From assembly GCA_022823235.1 (NCBI GenBank), contig JAJDXO010000016.1, positions 1 to 64,000 of the forward strand: a DNA stretch of 64,000 nt. The letters run 5' to 3'. The position numbers and the translations under genes were made by a program. This DNA is from Rhodospirillales bacterium (GTDB lineage Bacteria; Pseudomonadota; Alphaproteobacteria; Rhodospirillales; UBA2165). The notes under the pieces were generated by a model, which saw only the letters and a program-made list of their open reading frames with translations, did no database searches and was not told the origin of the DNA. Below, in pieces: positions 6,950 through 15,612 of this stretch (its first letter is position 1; every line of letters begins with the position of its first letter).

Positions 6950-7978
6950 CTACCTGTCAGCCGGATCGAATCCGGTCTTGCGGGTGAAGTTGTGCTCGCC
7001 CTCGATATAGCGGAGGGTACCCGACTTGGAGCGCATGACCAGCGAATGAGTCGTGGCGCCGTCCTTGTAGCGCCGGACGCCCCGCAGCATGGCGCCGTCG
7101 GTGACGCCGGTGGCGGCGAACATCACCTCGCCGCCGGCGAGCTCGTCAAGCTCGTATTTCTGGCCGAAGTCCTCGATGCCCCAGCGGATTCCGCGCTGGC
7201 GCTCATCCTCGTTGCGGAATACAAGGCGGCCCTGCATTTGTCCGCCGATGCAACGGAGCGCGGCCGCCGCAAGAACCCCTTCGGGCGCGCCGCCGACCCC
7301 CATATAGATGTCGACGCCGCTGTCGGCCTGGGCGGTGGCGATGACGCCCGAAACGTCGCCGTCGCCGATCAGCGAGATGCGGGCGCCGGCTTCGCGCGTC
7401 TTGGCGATGATCTCCTCGTGGCGGGGCCGGTCGAGGATGCAGGCGACGATGTCGCGCACGTCGACGCCCTTGGCCTTGGCCAGGTTCTTCAGGTTGATGC
7501 CGGTATCCTCATCCAGATCGACCACCCCGGCCGGCAGGCCGCCGCCGACAGCGATCTTCTGCATGTAGGTGTCGGGCGCGTTGAGGAAGCCGCCTTCCTC
7601 GGCCATGGCGATGACCGCCAACGCATTGGGGCCGCCCTTGGCGGTGATGGTGGTGCCTTCCAGCGGATCGAGGGCGATGTCGATCTTGGGCCCGTCGCCG
7701 CCGCCGACCTCTTCGCCGATATAGAGCATGGGCGCTTCGTCCCGCTCCCCTTCGCCGATACGGACGGTGCCCTCGATGTGCAGCGAGTTGAGGGCCCGGC
7801 GCATGGCATCGACGGCCGCCTGATCGGCGGCTTTTTCGTCGCCCCGGCCCATCAGGCGGGAAGCGGCGAGGGCCGCGGCCTCGGTCACCCGGACCGCTTC
7901 CAGCGCCAGGTTCCGGTCCATCTTGGCGTCCCGCATGATGGGTTGTTCAGACACGGACATGGTTGCCCCCTCCGGCAT
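6950..7978 (-). CDS. glpX: class II fructose-1,6-bisphosphatase
   Basis: A 342-aa GlpX enzyme hydrolysing fructose 1,6-bisphosphate in gluconeogenesis. Key stretches: VRIGEGERDEAPMLYIGE and DIALDPLEGTT (metal and phosphate binding), GPNALAVIAM, and IGDGDVSGVI. There are two plausible starts, each with a ribosome-binding site: ATG 7978 (GGGAGG upstream) and ATG 7960 (GGAGGG upstream). The first is used here; the second would remove six residues. It sits between hom (53 bp) and recJ (3 bp) in one operon. Confidence 0.95.
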   Translation of the reverse strand: MPEGATMSVSEQPIMRDAKMDRNLALEAVRVTEAAALAASRLMGRGDEKAADQAAVDAMRRALNSLHIEGTVRIGEGERDEAPMLYIGEEVGGGDGPKIDIALDPLEGTTITAKGGPNALAVIAMAEEGGFLNAPDTYMQKIAVGGGLPAGVVDLDEDTGINLKNLAKAKGVDVRDIVACILDRPRHEEIIAKTREAGARISLIGDGDVSGVIATAQADSGVDIYMGVGGAPEGVLAAAALRCIGGQMQGRLVFRNEDERQRGIRWGIEDFGQKYELDELAGGEVMFAATGVTDGAMLRGVRRYKDGATTHSLVMRSKSGTLRYIEGEHNFTRKTGFDPADR

Positions 7979-8031
7979 GCTTGCCTCCCTTAGGCCGTCC
8001 CCGGATCGTCCCGCCGATGACGGGCATTCCG

Positions 8032-9327
8032 CTAATCGAACGACACGATCCGGATCAATCGCGTCGGCTCCAATACAGCATCCGATTCGGCGATCGCGTC
8101 AACGGTCGCCGCGACCGAATCATCCCGGGTTTCGTGGGTGGTCAGCACCACTTCCACCGCTTCACCGGGCGCGCGGCCCCGCTGGATGATCGCCTCCATT
8201 GAAACATTGTTTTCCTTCAGTGCCGAGGCAATTTCCGCGAATACGCCGGGCCGGTCGACCACCGTCAGGCGCAGGTAGTAGCGTCCCCGGCGCTGGGTGA
8301 TGGGGGACGGGTTCGGCGCGGTCAATTCCCCGCAGGGCACGCCGAAGGCCGGCGCCGTGCGGCCGCGCGCGATATCCACCAGATCGGCGACCACCGCCGA
8401 GGCGGTCGGGCCCTCACCGGCGCCCCTGCCCTCGTACATGGTGGTCTCGACGGCGTCACCGTCGACCACCACGGCGTTGAACACGTCCTCGATATGGGCG
8501 ATCGGGTCGGCGAGCGGCACCATGCACGGATGCACCCGCTGCTCGACGCCCGACGGCGTGCGCCGGGCGATGCCCAGCAACTTGATCCGGTAACCGAGTT
8601 CCTCGGCGAACTCGAAATCCAGCGGCGAGACGTGGCGGATGCCTTCGGTATAGATCGAGTCGAAATCGACCTCGGTGCCGAACGCCAGGCTGGCGAGGAT
8701 GGCCAGCTTATGGGCCGTATCGACGCCGTCGATGTCGAATGCCGGATCCGCCTCGGCATAGCCCAGTTCCTGCGCCTCGGCGAGCACCTCATCGAATCCG
8801 CGGCCGGTCTCGCGCATGGTCGACAGGATGTAATTGCAGGTCCCGTTGAGGATGCCGTAGACCCGGTCGAAACTGTTGGCCGCCAAACCCTCGCGGAGCG
8901 CCTTGACGATCGGAATGCCACCCGCCACCGCCGCCTCATATGCCAATGCGACGCCGGCGCCCTCGGCCGCGCGGGCCAGTTCCGTTCCATGATGCGCCAG
9001 CAGCGCCTTGTTGGCGGTGACCACATGGCGGCCCGCGTCGAGCGCGCTGTCGACCACGGATTTCGCGATGCCGCCGGCACCGCCGATGAGTTCGACGACC
9101 ACCTCGGCGTCGGCCTTGCCGGCCATCTCGGCCGCATCGTCGTACCACTCGCAGGCCTCGAGGACGATGCCCCGGTCCTTGGACCGGTCACGGGCGGAAA
9201 CGGCGACCACCTTGAGTTCCCGGCCGCAACGCCGGGTCAGAAGATCGGCGTGCGTATCCAGCACCCGGATAACGCCGGCGCCCACCGTACCGAGCCCGGC
9301 GACGGCAATGGTCAATGGCTTGCTCAA
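8032..9327 (-). CDS. hom: homoserine dehydrogenase
   Basis: A 431-aa enzyme reducing aspartate semialdehyde to homoserine with NAD(P)H, on the way to threonine and methionine. Domains: Rossmann fold (AVAGLGTVGAGV near residue 6), central catalytic domain (GILNGTCNYIL, and AYEAAVAGGIPIVK with its catalytic Lys), and a C-terminal ACT domain (LRLTVVDRPGVFAEIASALKE) for threonine feedback. The start is the TTG at 9327, which overlaps the aminotransferase stop as TTGA. This gives the family's usual N-terminus ([10 protein letters not shown]), whereas the open frame above is out-of-family. Translation is coupled to the upstream gene. Confidence 0.95.
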   Translation of the reverse strand: MSKPLTIAVAGLGTVGAGVIRVLDTHADLLTRRCGRELKVVAVSARDRSKDRGIVLEACEWYDDAAEMAGKADAEVVVELIGGAGGIAKSVVDSALDAGRHVVTANKALLAHHGTELARAAEGAGVALAYEAAVAGGIPIVKALREGLAANSFDRVYGILNGTCNYILSTMRETGRGFDEVLAEAQELGYAEADPAFDIDGVDTAHKLAILASLAFGTEVDFDSIYTEGIRHVSPLDFEFAEELGYRIKLLGIARRTPSGVEQRVHPCMVPLADPIAHIEDVFNAVVVDGDAVETTMYEGRGAGEGPTASAVVADLVDIARGRTAPAFGVPCGELTAPNPSPITQRRGRYYLRLTVVDRPGVFAEIASALKENNVSMEAIIQRGRAPGEAVEVVLTTHETRDDSVAATVDAIAESDAVLEPTRLIRIVSFD

Positions 9328-10546
9328 GACGCGGCTGCCCGGCGTTGCTCCGATTTCTCCAGGACGTCGCCATAGGAGCCGAGGAAGGCCTTGACGTTCC
9401 GCGCCGCTTGGCGGATACGCTGCGGGTTCTCCACCAGGGAGACCCGGACGAACCCGTCGCCGCGCTCGCCGAAGGCGACCCCGGGCGACACCGCCACCTT
9501 GGCCTCGCTCAGCAGCATCTTGGAGAACTCGACGGAACCCAGGTGCTCCAGGGCGGGCGGGATCGGGGCCCAGGCGAACATGGTCGCGGGCGGGCTCGGA
9601 ATATCCCAGCCAGCCCCGGCCATGCTCTTCACCAGTACGTCGCGGCGGTCCCTGTAGAGCGCGCGGATTTCGTCGACGCACTCCTGCGGACCGTTCAGCG
9701 CGGCGGTCGCCGCGACCTGGATCGGCGTGAAGGCGCCATAATCGAGGTAGGACTTGATCCGCGCCAGCGCCGCGATCAGGTGCTTGTTGCCGGTGGCGAA
9801 ACCGACCCGCCAGCCGGGCATGGAATAGGTCTTGCTCATGGACGAGAACTCGACGGCGATCTCCCGGGCGCCCGGGATCTGCAGGATCGACGGCGGCGGG
9901 TTGTCGTCGAAATAGAGCTCGGCATAGGCCACATCCGACAAAATATAGATGCCGTGATGGCGGCAGAAATCCACCACACGGGCATAGAATTCGAGATCGG
10001 TGGTGATGGCCGTCGGATTATTCGGGTAGTTCAGTACCACGGCGGTGGGCTTGGGCACCGAATGGACGACGGCGCGCTCCAATGCCTCGAAGAACACCTC
10101 GTCGGGGGCCACCGGAACGTTTCGTACGCTCGCGCCGGCAATGATGAAGCCGAACTGGTGGATCGGATAGCTGGGATTGGGCACCAATATGACGTCGCCG
10201 GGGCTGGTGATGGCCGAGGCGAGGTTGGCCAAACCCTCTTTGGAGCCGAGCGTCACGATGGTTTCGCTCTCGGGATCCACCTCGACGCCGAACCGGCGCG
10301 CATAGTACGCCGCGTTGGCCCGGCGCAGGCCGGGAATACCGCGCGACGCCGAATAGCGATGGGTCCTGGGATCGGTCACCGTCTCGGTGAGTTTTTCGAC
10401 GATGTGGGGCGGCGTCGGACTGTCCGGGTTGCCCATCCCGAAGTCGATATGTCCTCACCGGCCGCGCGCGCCTTTGCCTTCATCGCATTTACTTCGTTGA
10501 AGACGTACGGCGGCAGCCGCTTTATCCGGTGAAATTCCTTTTCCAT
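9324..10546 (-). CDS. alaC-like PLP aminotransferase with apparent 1-nt frameshift near the N-terminus
   Basis: A fold-type I aminotransferase of the AlaC/aspartate type, conserved upstream of hom in this group. The catalytic Lys is in [15 protein letters not shown], and NYPNNPTA and SDVAYAEL are also present. The family N-terminus is encoded from ATG 10546 ([20 protein letters not shown], then [13 protein letters not shown]). The expected next residues [11 protein letters not shown] appear in another frame: the bases are GAGGACATATCGAC where GAGGACAT-N-ATCGAC is needed, so one nucleotide is missing near 10446-10450. The remaining frame (from ATG 10436, 370 aa) has no good ribosome-binding site. 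It is either a sequencing/assembly slip or a recent inactivation. Function is presumably transamination of alanine or aspartate. Confidence 0.85.
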
Positions 10547-10625
10547 GGCCTTACGACAGCGCTCGCACGCGCCCCTTCCATTGGCTCATTTAACTGCCAG
10601 AGTGGGGGGTTTAACGCCCTTGGGC

Positions 10626-11822
10626 CTAGAAATCGATAAAAATCTCGGCTCGCCGGTTGCCGGCTTCTCCCGACGGCATGTACTCGTAATATATGGGATA
10701 CTGGGCGGACACCGCACCGACGAATAAACTGTCGGGCCGAGCGCCGAGTTTGACCAGCTCCCGGGCCACCGAATCGGCGCGGGCCGCCGATACCCGAAAG
10801 TTCACCAGCTTGTGCCGGACCAGGTCCATGGTCGCGGTCCGGCGGCTGGCGTGCCCGACAATTCGGATGGTGCCGCCGGTCTGGCGCTGCTGCGCGAAGA
10901 CCTGGCGGATGATTCGCCGGTCCCGGCTATCGAGGCGGGACGACCCGTTGAGGAACTGGATGCTCGCCACCTGATAGGAACCCCGGATCGCCGCCGGCCT
11001 AAAATCCAAGAGGCTCCGGACGCCGCCGACCGTGGAGGCGGCGTCGGCGCCGGGGGGAGGCGCCGGGAGCGAATTGCGCGGCGATAATGTGGGCGGACTG
11101 GTGGAAGCGCCGCCCGCGGTTTGAACGCCGGCGCTGGAGATCACAACGGTTTCAAACTCGCCGCCGTCAACTGCCTGCGGGGCCGGTGCGGTGGATCGGG
11201 CCCGCTGCGCCGGCGCGGCTTGTGGCGCCGGGGCTGACGCGGTAGGCGATGTCGGCGCCGCTTGCCGCGGCGGGGGAGCCGGTTTCGGTTTCGGTGCGGG
11301 CACCGCCGCGACCCGAGACCGGGGCCGAACCGGAGGAGACGGCGTTGCCGCCCTGGGGGGCGTCTCGATCCGGGGCGCCGCCGAACGTGCGGCGGCCTTG
11401 GGGGGTGTCTGGGGCGGTGTCTGGGGCGACGTCTGGAGCGGATTCACCGGATCGCCCTGGCGGCGGACCGTTTGGCGGGAATAACGCTGGGCGCCGTTCC
11501 GGTCCGAAACCAGGCCGCGCTGCGATTGGGTGCGCTGCTCCCGGGACGAGGGGTCGGGACGCTCGGGCACGGTGTTCAGATTGGGGATGGGCTGATCAGC
11601 GCCCGGGACCGCCTGCCCGGACCCGGACTGAGGCCCGTTCCGGCCATTCTCCGGCGCCCGCGGTTGGTCGTCGCTGCCGAAGACAAGATCGCGTGCGCCC
11701 TTGTACCATTCCACGGGGTTGACGGCGTCGGGAATCGAAGAACATCCGGCAAGCAACGCGACTAGACCCACCGCAAGAAATCGCCGCCGCCGCTTGATCC
11801 GTCTATGTGCCAATTTCCTCAT
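10626..11822 (-). CDS. OmpA-family lipoprotein with long Pro/Ala-rich linker
   Basis: A 398-aa protein. It has a basic N-terminus, a hydrophobic stretch and the lipobox LLAGC (Cys27), so it is an exported lipoprotein. Residues about 60-240 are low-complexity, rich in Pro, Ala, Arg, Thr and Gln, with short repeats (QTPP). The C-terminal 120 residues form an OmpA-like peptidoglycan-binding domain: IQFLNGSSRLDSRDRRIIRQ, then IRIVGHASRRT and NRRAEIFIDF. The likely role is anchoring the outer membrane to peptidoglycan. It is probably monocistronic. No gene symbol is warranted. Confidence 0.88.
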   Translation of the reverse strand: MRKLAHRRIKRRRRFLAVGLVALLAGCSSIPDAVNPVEWYKGARDLVFGSDDQPRAPENGRNGPQSGSGQAVPGADQPIPNLNTVPERPDPSSREQRTQSQRGLVSDRNGAQRYSRQTVRRQGDPVNPLQTSPQTPPQTPPKAAARSAAPRIETPPRAATPSPPVRPRSRVAAVPAPKPKPAPPPRQAAPTSPTASAPAPQAAPAQRARSTAPAPQAVDGGEFETVVISSAGVQTAGGASTSPPTLSPRNSLPAPPPGADAASTVGGVRSLLDFRPAAIRGSYQVASIQFLNGSSRLDSRDRRIIRQVFAQQRQTGGTIRIVGHASRRTATMDLVRHKLVNFRVSAARADSVARELVKLGARPDSLFVGAVSAQYPIYYEYMPSGEAGNRRAEIFIDF

Positions 11823-11980
11823 CGTCCGTGCGCCCCTCGAGTGTTGGCCGAATGACGTAAGCCGATTCGGCGCTCACCCTGCCAGCCAAGAGTTAACAGA
11901 TTGCAAAGATTCGGCAGGCTTCCGTCCTGCCTTTTTGGACGCCGCTCATATACGAGTCGGCGTATTCGGCCAAGACTGAA

Positions 11981-12508
11981 TCAGCCGCCGATCGACTTGA
12001 TGTGCCTTTCGGCCATCTCCGCGTAATGGGCGCACTGGTCGGGCCACACGGCGACTTCCTCGTCTCGCAGGTCGCGCCAGTACTTTGCCGGATTGCCGGC
12101 CCATAGCTCGCCCTTTTTGATGTGCTTCCCGGGCGTTACCAGCGACCCGGCGGCAACCATGGCGCCCGTTTCGACCACCGCGTTGTCCATGACCGTGGCG
12201 CCCATGCCGACAAAACACCCGTCTTCCAGCGTGCATCCGTGCAGCAGGCAGGAATGCCCGATCACGATGTTCGAGCCGATGAACGTATCGGCGACCCCTT
12301 CGGTGATATGAACGACCGTATTGTCCTGAAGATTCGTACCGCTGCCGACCTCGATGGTGCCGCAATCCCCGCGAAGCACGCACCCGTACCAGATGCTCGA
12401 TCCGGACCCGATTGTGGTTTTGCCGATCACCGTCGCAGTGGGAGCGATAAACGCGTCGCCGGCGATGGCCGGCATGATGCCTTCAAAGGGGAGAATAAGT
12501 CCGTGCAT
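11981..12508 (-). CDS. gamma-carbonic anhydrase-like (hexapeptide repeat) protein
   Basis: A 175-aa left-handed beta-helix protein starting at the ATG at 12508 (MHGLILPFEG). The frame extends 19 codons upstream into the MITE-like terminal repeat, which is not homologous. It has hexapeptide repeats and the metal-site pattern of the gamma-CA/PaaY/YrdA group: DNTVVHITEG, IVIGHSCLLHGC, and later GMGATVMDNAVV. The C-terminal helix (CAHYAEMAERH) caps the trimer. Some alphaproteobacterial relatives are active carbonic anhydrases, others acyltransferase-like; activity is undecided here. Confidence 0.88.
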   Translation of the reverse strand: MHGLILPFEGIMPAIAGDAFIAPTATVIGKTTIGSGSSIWYGCVLRGDCGTIEVGSGTNLQDNTVVHITEGVADTFIGSNIVIGHSCLLHGCTLEDGCFVGMGATVMDNAVVETGAMVAAGSLVTPGKHIKKGELWAGNPAKYWRDLRDEEVAVWPDQCAHYAEMAERHIKSIGG

Positions 12509-12548
12509 GGATGAAATCCGGTCCAGGTGGGTACCGGGTGGAAACCTA

Positions 12549-12586
12549 GAGCAGTATCCGGCCAAATTGAATCAATTTGATGGCGC
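12549..12586 (+). repeat. solo terminal repeat of the GAGCAG MITE-like family
   Basis: Begins TA-GAGCAGTATCCGGCC and continues with A/T-rich sequence and ATCAATTTGATGGCGC. It matches the terminal inverted repeat of the full elements at 42551 and 53459. No second end follows within the intergenic space, so it is a remnant. Confidence 0.7.
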
Positions 12587-12674
12587 GCGGGACGGATTTC
12601 CGCCTGGGCTTCGACATTTAATCTTGAGATCATAATGGTCTCGTATGACAGGATAGACGCAGCCGAGGTGAGAC

Positions 12675-12878
12675 ATGGCGACTGAACTGAGACCCATCCG
12701 CTACGAGGCGGCGCTCGAAGAGGCCGAACGCCTTTGGGGCGCCAAGAGCGGCACGCCGGAAGGCGACCGCCTCGATGTACTCGCCACGCTGATCGAAGTC
12801 TATGAGGCGAAGCACTATCCCATGGATCCGCCCGATCCGGTCGAGGCGATCCGGTTCCGGATGGAGTGCCGGCCATGA
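12675..12878 (+). CDS. short HigA/COG5499-like protein lacking the HTH half
   Basis: A 67-aa ORF (ATG after GAGGTGAGAC). It matches the N-terminal helical half of COG5499-type HigA antitoxins: a RPIRYEAALEEAERLWGA opening, TPEGDRLDVLATLIEVYE, and the diagnostic HYPMDPPDPVEAIRFRME. Full-length relatives continue with an HTH (about 110-120 aa), but here the frame stops two codons after RFRME. It could be a truncated gene or a short stand-alone form. A HigB-like partner is not visible. The FitA/VapB-type pair follows after 114 bp. Confidence 0.65.
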   Translation: MATELRPIRYEAALEEAERLWGAKSGTPEGDRLDVLATLIEVYEAKHYPMDPPDPVEAIRFRMECRP

Positions 12879-12936
12879 ACGACATTGCGGGCGAACGCGC
12901 CGGCCCGATACGGAACCCGCCGCACCAACCGCCGGT

Positions 12937-12974
12937 TTGCATGCGCCGCGGCGATGCGCTATCAATTTGATAGC
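12937..12974 (+). promoter_or_regulatory. promoter and palindromic operator of the FitAB/VapBC module
   Basis: TTGCAT (12937-12942), a 17-nt spacer and TATCAA (12960-12965) form a sigma70-like promoter. Overlapping its -10 box is a perfect 17-bp palindrome, GCTATCAA-T-TTGATAGC (12958-12974), 18 bp before the antitoxin ATG. This is the expected position for autoregulation by the ribbon-helix-helix antitoxin. Confidence 0.65.
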
Positions 12975-12992
12975 AATTTTGAGGGCAAACCG

Positions 12993-13253
12993 ATGGCGGC
13001 GATCAATGTGCGGCAACTCGATGACGAGGTGGTGGCCCGCCTCAAGCAGCGCGCCTCGTCGAACAACCGCTCCCTGGAGGGCGAAGTGCGCCACATCCTG
13101 GAATGCGCCGCCGACGACGACATGGCGGCGAAGCGGGCCAGGTTCCTGGAGGCCTCGCGCCGGTTGCGGGAGAAGACCAAGGGCCGCGAGCACACCCCAG
13201 CGGAAGTGCTGATCCGCGAAGACCGCGACCGCGGCCATCGCGACGGCTTCTGA
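12993..13253 (+). CDS. FitA-like ribbon-helix-helix antitoxin
   Basis: An 86-aa protein. The N-terminal Arc/FitA-type ribbon-helix-helix domain (INVRQLDDEVVARLKQRASS, then NNRSLEGEVRHIL) is the DNA-binding dimer, and the charged C-terminal tail would wrap the toxin. The start is the ATG at 12993, with GAGGG 7 nt upstream and the palindromic operator just before it. Its stop overlaps the toxin start (TGATG), a classic translationally coupled toxin-antitoxin pair. Confidence 0.9.
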   Translation: MAAINVRQLDDEVVARLKQRASSNNRSLEGEVRHILECAADDDMAAKRARFLEASRRLREKTKGREHTPAEVLIREDRDRGHRDGF

Positions 13254-13681
13254 TGCGCTTCGTGGTCGATGCAAGCGTGGCGGTCAAGTGGCTGGTCGCA
13301 GAAGACGACGCGGATATCGCGGACCAACTGGCGGCGAGCGGGCAGGAGCTTCACGCGCCCCGCCTGATGGCTTCGGAGGTCGCCAATGCACTATGGCGCA
13401 AGGCGCGGGCGGGCCAGATCGAGCGCGCCGAAGCCGGTGCCGCCATGGCTTTGCTTACCGACATGCCGGTGCGCTGGAACGACGACGAGACCGTCGGCGC
13501 GGACGCGGTTCGTCTTGCGCTGGCCCTCGACCACCCGGTTTACGACTGCGTCTATCTCGCACTGGCGCACCGCATCGGCGCGATCATGTTGACGGCGGAC
13601 GGCCGATTGGCGAATGCCGTCGCCGCGACCGAACACGGCGGATCCATCCTGACGCTGGCCGATTACGCGACGACGCGATGA
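13253..13681 (+). CDS. vapC: PIN-domain ribonuclease toxin (VapC/FitB family)
   Basis: A 142-aa PIN-domain protein. The four acidic residues are in place: D6 (VVDASV), E42 (MASEVANAL), D98 (VYDCVYLALA) and D116 (LTADGRLA). Known for the family: Mg-dependent endoribonuclease that cleaves tRNA or rRNA when released from its antitoxin. The start overlaps the stop of the upstream antitoxin by 1 nt. All active-site residues are intact, so the module appears functional. Confidence 0.92.
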   Translation: MRFVVDASVAVKWLVAEDDADIADQLAASGQELHAPRLMASEVANALWRKARAGQIERAEAGAAMALLTDMPVRWNDDETVGADAVRLALALDHPVYDCVYLALAHRIGAIMLTADGRLANAVAATEHGGSILTLADYATTR

Positions 13682-13855
13682 CCGCCGCGCCGCGCGACAT
13701 TTTTTTCTCTCAGGCGCGCGCGGCTACACCCCCTCACCCCGACCCTCACTTCCGCGCCGGCGCCGGTTGACAACAGGGGTGTTTTCCCGTACTTCCCGCG
13801 GCCATAAACGGTTCCCCTGGAATTGGAACCGGTCGTAATTCCGGACGATACCCGA

Positions 13856-15250
13856 ATGAGTTTCGACGACCTCGGCTTAAGCGAAGAGGTCCTCCGCGCG
13901 GTTGCCGACGCGGGCTACACCGATCCGACGCCGATCCAGGCGAAGGCCATCCCCCATGTCCTGATGGGACGCGACATTCTTGGCTGCGCGCAGACCGGCA
14001 CCGGCAAGACCGCGTCGTTCACCCTGCCGATGATCGACATCCTGGCCGCCGGCCGGGCGCGCGCCCGGATGCCCCGGACGCTGATCCTGGAGCCGACCCG
14101 GGAGCTTGCCGCCCAGGTCGCAGAGAATTTCGACACCTACGGGAAGTACAACAAACTCTCCAAGGCGCTGATCATCGGCGGCCAATCCATGGACGACCAG
14201 TACAAGCTCGTCGACCGGGGCGTCGATGTGCTGATCGCGACGCCGGGGCGGCTGATCGATTTGTTCGACCGCGGCATGCTGCTGCTCAGCGACGTGAAAA
14301 TCCTGGTCATCGACGAAGCCGACCGGATGCTCGACATGGGCTTCATGCCCGATGTGGAGCGCATTGTCGGCCTGCTGCCCAAAATGCGTCAGACGCTGTT
14401 CTTCTCGGCCACCATGCCGCCCGAAATTCGCCGCCTCGCCGATGCCTTCCTGATGAATCCCAAGGAGATCACCGTCGCGCCGCCGGCCACCCCGCTGGAG
14501 AAGATTTTCCAGGGGATCGTCACGGTGACCCGAAAGGAACGCGACCGCGGCGGCGGATATCCGAAATTCAAGCGTGAAGCGCTGAGGGCGCTGTTGGAAA
14601 AGGAAGATGTGCGCAGCGCGCTGATCTTCTGCAACCGCAAGCGGGACGTGGATATCCTTTACCGCTCGCTCAGGAAGCACGGCTTCGATGCGGCGGCGCT
14701 GCACGGCGACATGGCGCAATCGGCCCGCACCGAGACCCTGGGGAAATTCAAGGCCGGCGAAATCAAACTCGTGGTGTGCAGCGACGTCGCCGCGCGCGGT
14801 ATCGACATCATCGATCTCAGCCACGTCTTCAATTTCGATATTCCCACCCACGCCGAGGACTACATTCACCGGATCGGCCGCACCGGCCGCGCCGGCCGAG
14901 AGGGCCGCGCCTTCACGCTGACGACGCCCGAGGACGACAAGTACCTCCACGCCATCGAACGGCTGCAGGGCCGCAAGATCGAGGAATTCGATGTCGGCCT
15001 TGGCAAACCGGGCCGCGCGGCGCGTACGAAACAAGACGATGCCAAGCCGGAAAAGAGCTCTTCGCGGCGCAAGTCCGGCAAGCGGGCGCGCGACGACAAA
15101 CAGGACGGCAAGCCAGACGACAGGCAAGACGACCGGCGGAACGAACAGCGCGGCAAGAAACCCGGCCGGGCCGGGAAAGACGAAGCGGTCGTCGGGATGG
15201 GCGACCATGTTCCCGCGTTCATGCTGCGCCCGGCAAGGGCGCCCGGCTAG
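13856..15250 (+). CDS. DEAD-box RNA helicase (RhlE-like)
   Basis: A 464-aa helicase. Motifs in order: Q motif (PTPIQ), Walker A AQTGTGKT (45-52), PTREL (80-84), DEAD (153-156), SAT (184-186), ARGID and HRIGRTGR in the second RecA domain. A basic, low-complexity C-terminal tail (about 385-445: KPEKSSSRRKSGKRARDD, KQDGKPDDRQDD) probably binds RNA nonspecifically. The start is the ATG at 13856; an in-frame TTG at 13823 is less likely. Roles known for relatives are ribosome assembly and cold adaptation. It is monocistronic. Confidence 0.95.
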   Translation: MSFDDLGLSEEVLRAVADAGYTDPTPIQAKAIPHVLMGRDILGCAQTGTGKTASFTLPMIDILAAGRARARMPRTLILEPTRELAAQVAENFDTYGKYNKLSKALIIGGQSMDDQYKLVDRGVDVLIATPGRLIDLFDRGMLLLSDVKILVIDEADRMLDMGFMPDVERIVGLLPKMRQTLFFSATMPPEIRRLADAFLMNPKEITVAPPATPLEKIFQGIVTVTRKERDRGGGYPKFKREALRALLEKEDVRSALIFCNRKRDVDILYRSLRKHGFDAAALHGDMAQSARTETLGKFKAGEIKLVVCSDVAARGIDIIDLSHVFNFDIPTHAEDYIHRIGRTGRAGREGRAFTLTTPEDDKYLHAIERLQGRKIEEFDVGLGKPGRAARTKQDDAKPEKSSSRRKSGKRARDDKQDGKPDDRQDDRRNEQRGKKPGRAGKDEAVVGMGDHVPAFMLRPARAPG

Positions 15251-15327
15251 CCGCTTTGACAATCCCCCGTCTTTGACCTCAAACTAGGCGGCGTCGGTTT
15301 CGGAAATTCCCCGGGGAGGACCGCTCC

Positions 15328-15570
15328 ATGCAGACAATTTTCGTGCAAGTGAAGTGCGAACTCGGCGAAGCCTATTCCGTCGCGGACAAGGCGGTCGAAA
15401 CGGTGGAACAGGTGTCGGAGGTTCACTCCACATCCGGTGAGCATGATCTGCTGATCAAGTGCTATCTCGACGACGCCACCGACATCGGGCATTTCGTCAC
15501 CGAACGAATCCAGCGCCTTCCCGGCGTCAAGGACACCTTCACCCTGATCACCTTCAAGGCGTTTTCCTAA
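15328..15570 (+). CDS. stand-alone Lrp/AsnC ligand-binding (RAM) domain protein
   Basis: An 80-aa protein consisting only of the ACT-like Lrp/AsnC effector domain (FVQVKCELGEAYSVADKAVE, EVHSTSGEHDLLIKCYLDD, LPGVKDTFTLITFKAFS); no HTH is present. The family binds amino acids and forms oligomers, possibly modulating full-length Lrp proteins. A good GGGGAGG site precedes the ATG. It converges on the PLP decarboxylase gene. Confidence 0.9.
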   Translation: MQTIFVQVKCELGEAYSVADKAVETVEQVSEVHSTSGEHDLLIKCYLDDATDIGHFVTERIQRLPGVKDTFTLITFKAFS

Positions 15571-15612
15571 GGTGCCGGCCGGGTTCCACGGACCCCGCCA
15601 TGACAGGAACGG

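Noticed and set aside
5102-7993. 963-codon plus-strand ORF
   Set aside because: Entirely antisense to recJ and glpX; its repetitive Asp/Gly/His composition mirrors the real codons on the other strand.
11380-11440. CRISPR-like short repeats (GGGGTGTCTGGGGCGG)
   Set aside because: They code for the QTPP repeats in the OmpA-like lipoprotein linker and lack uniform spacers; no CRISPR array is present anywhere in the window.
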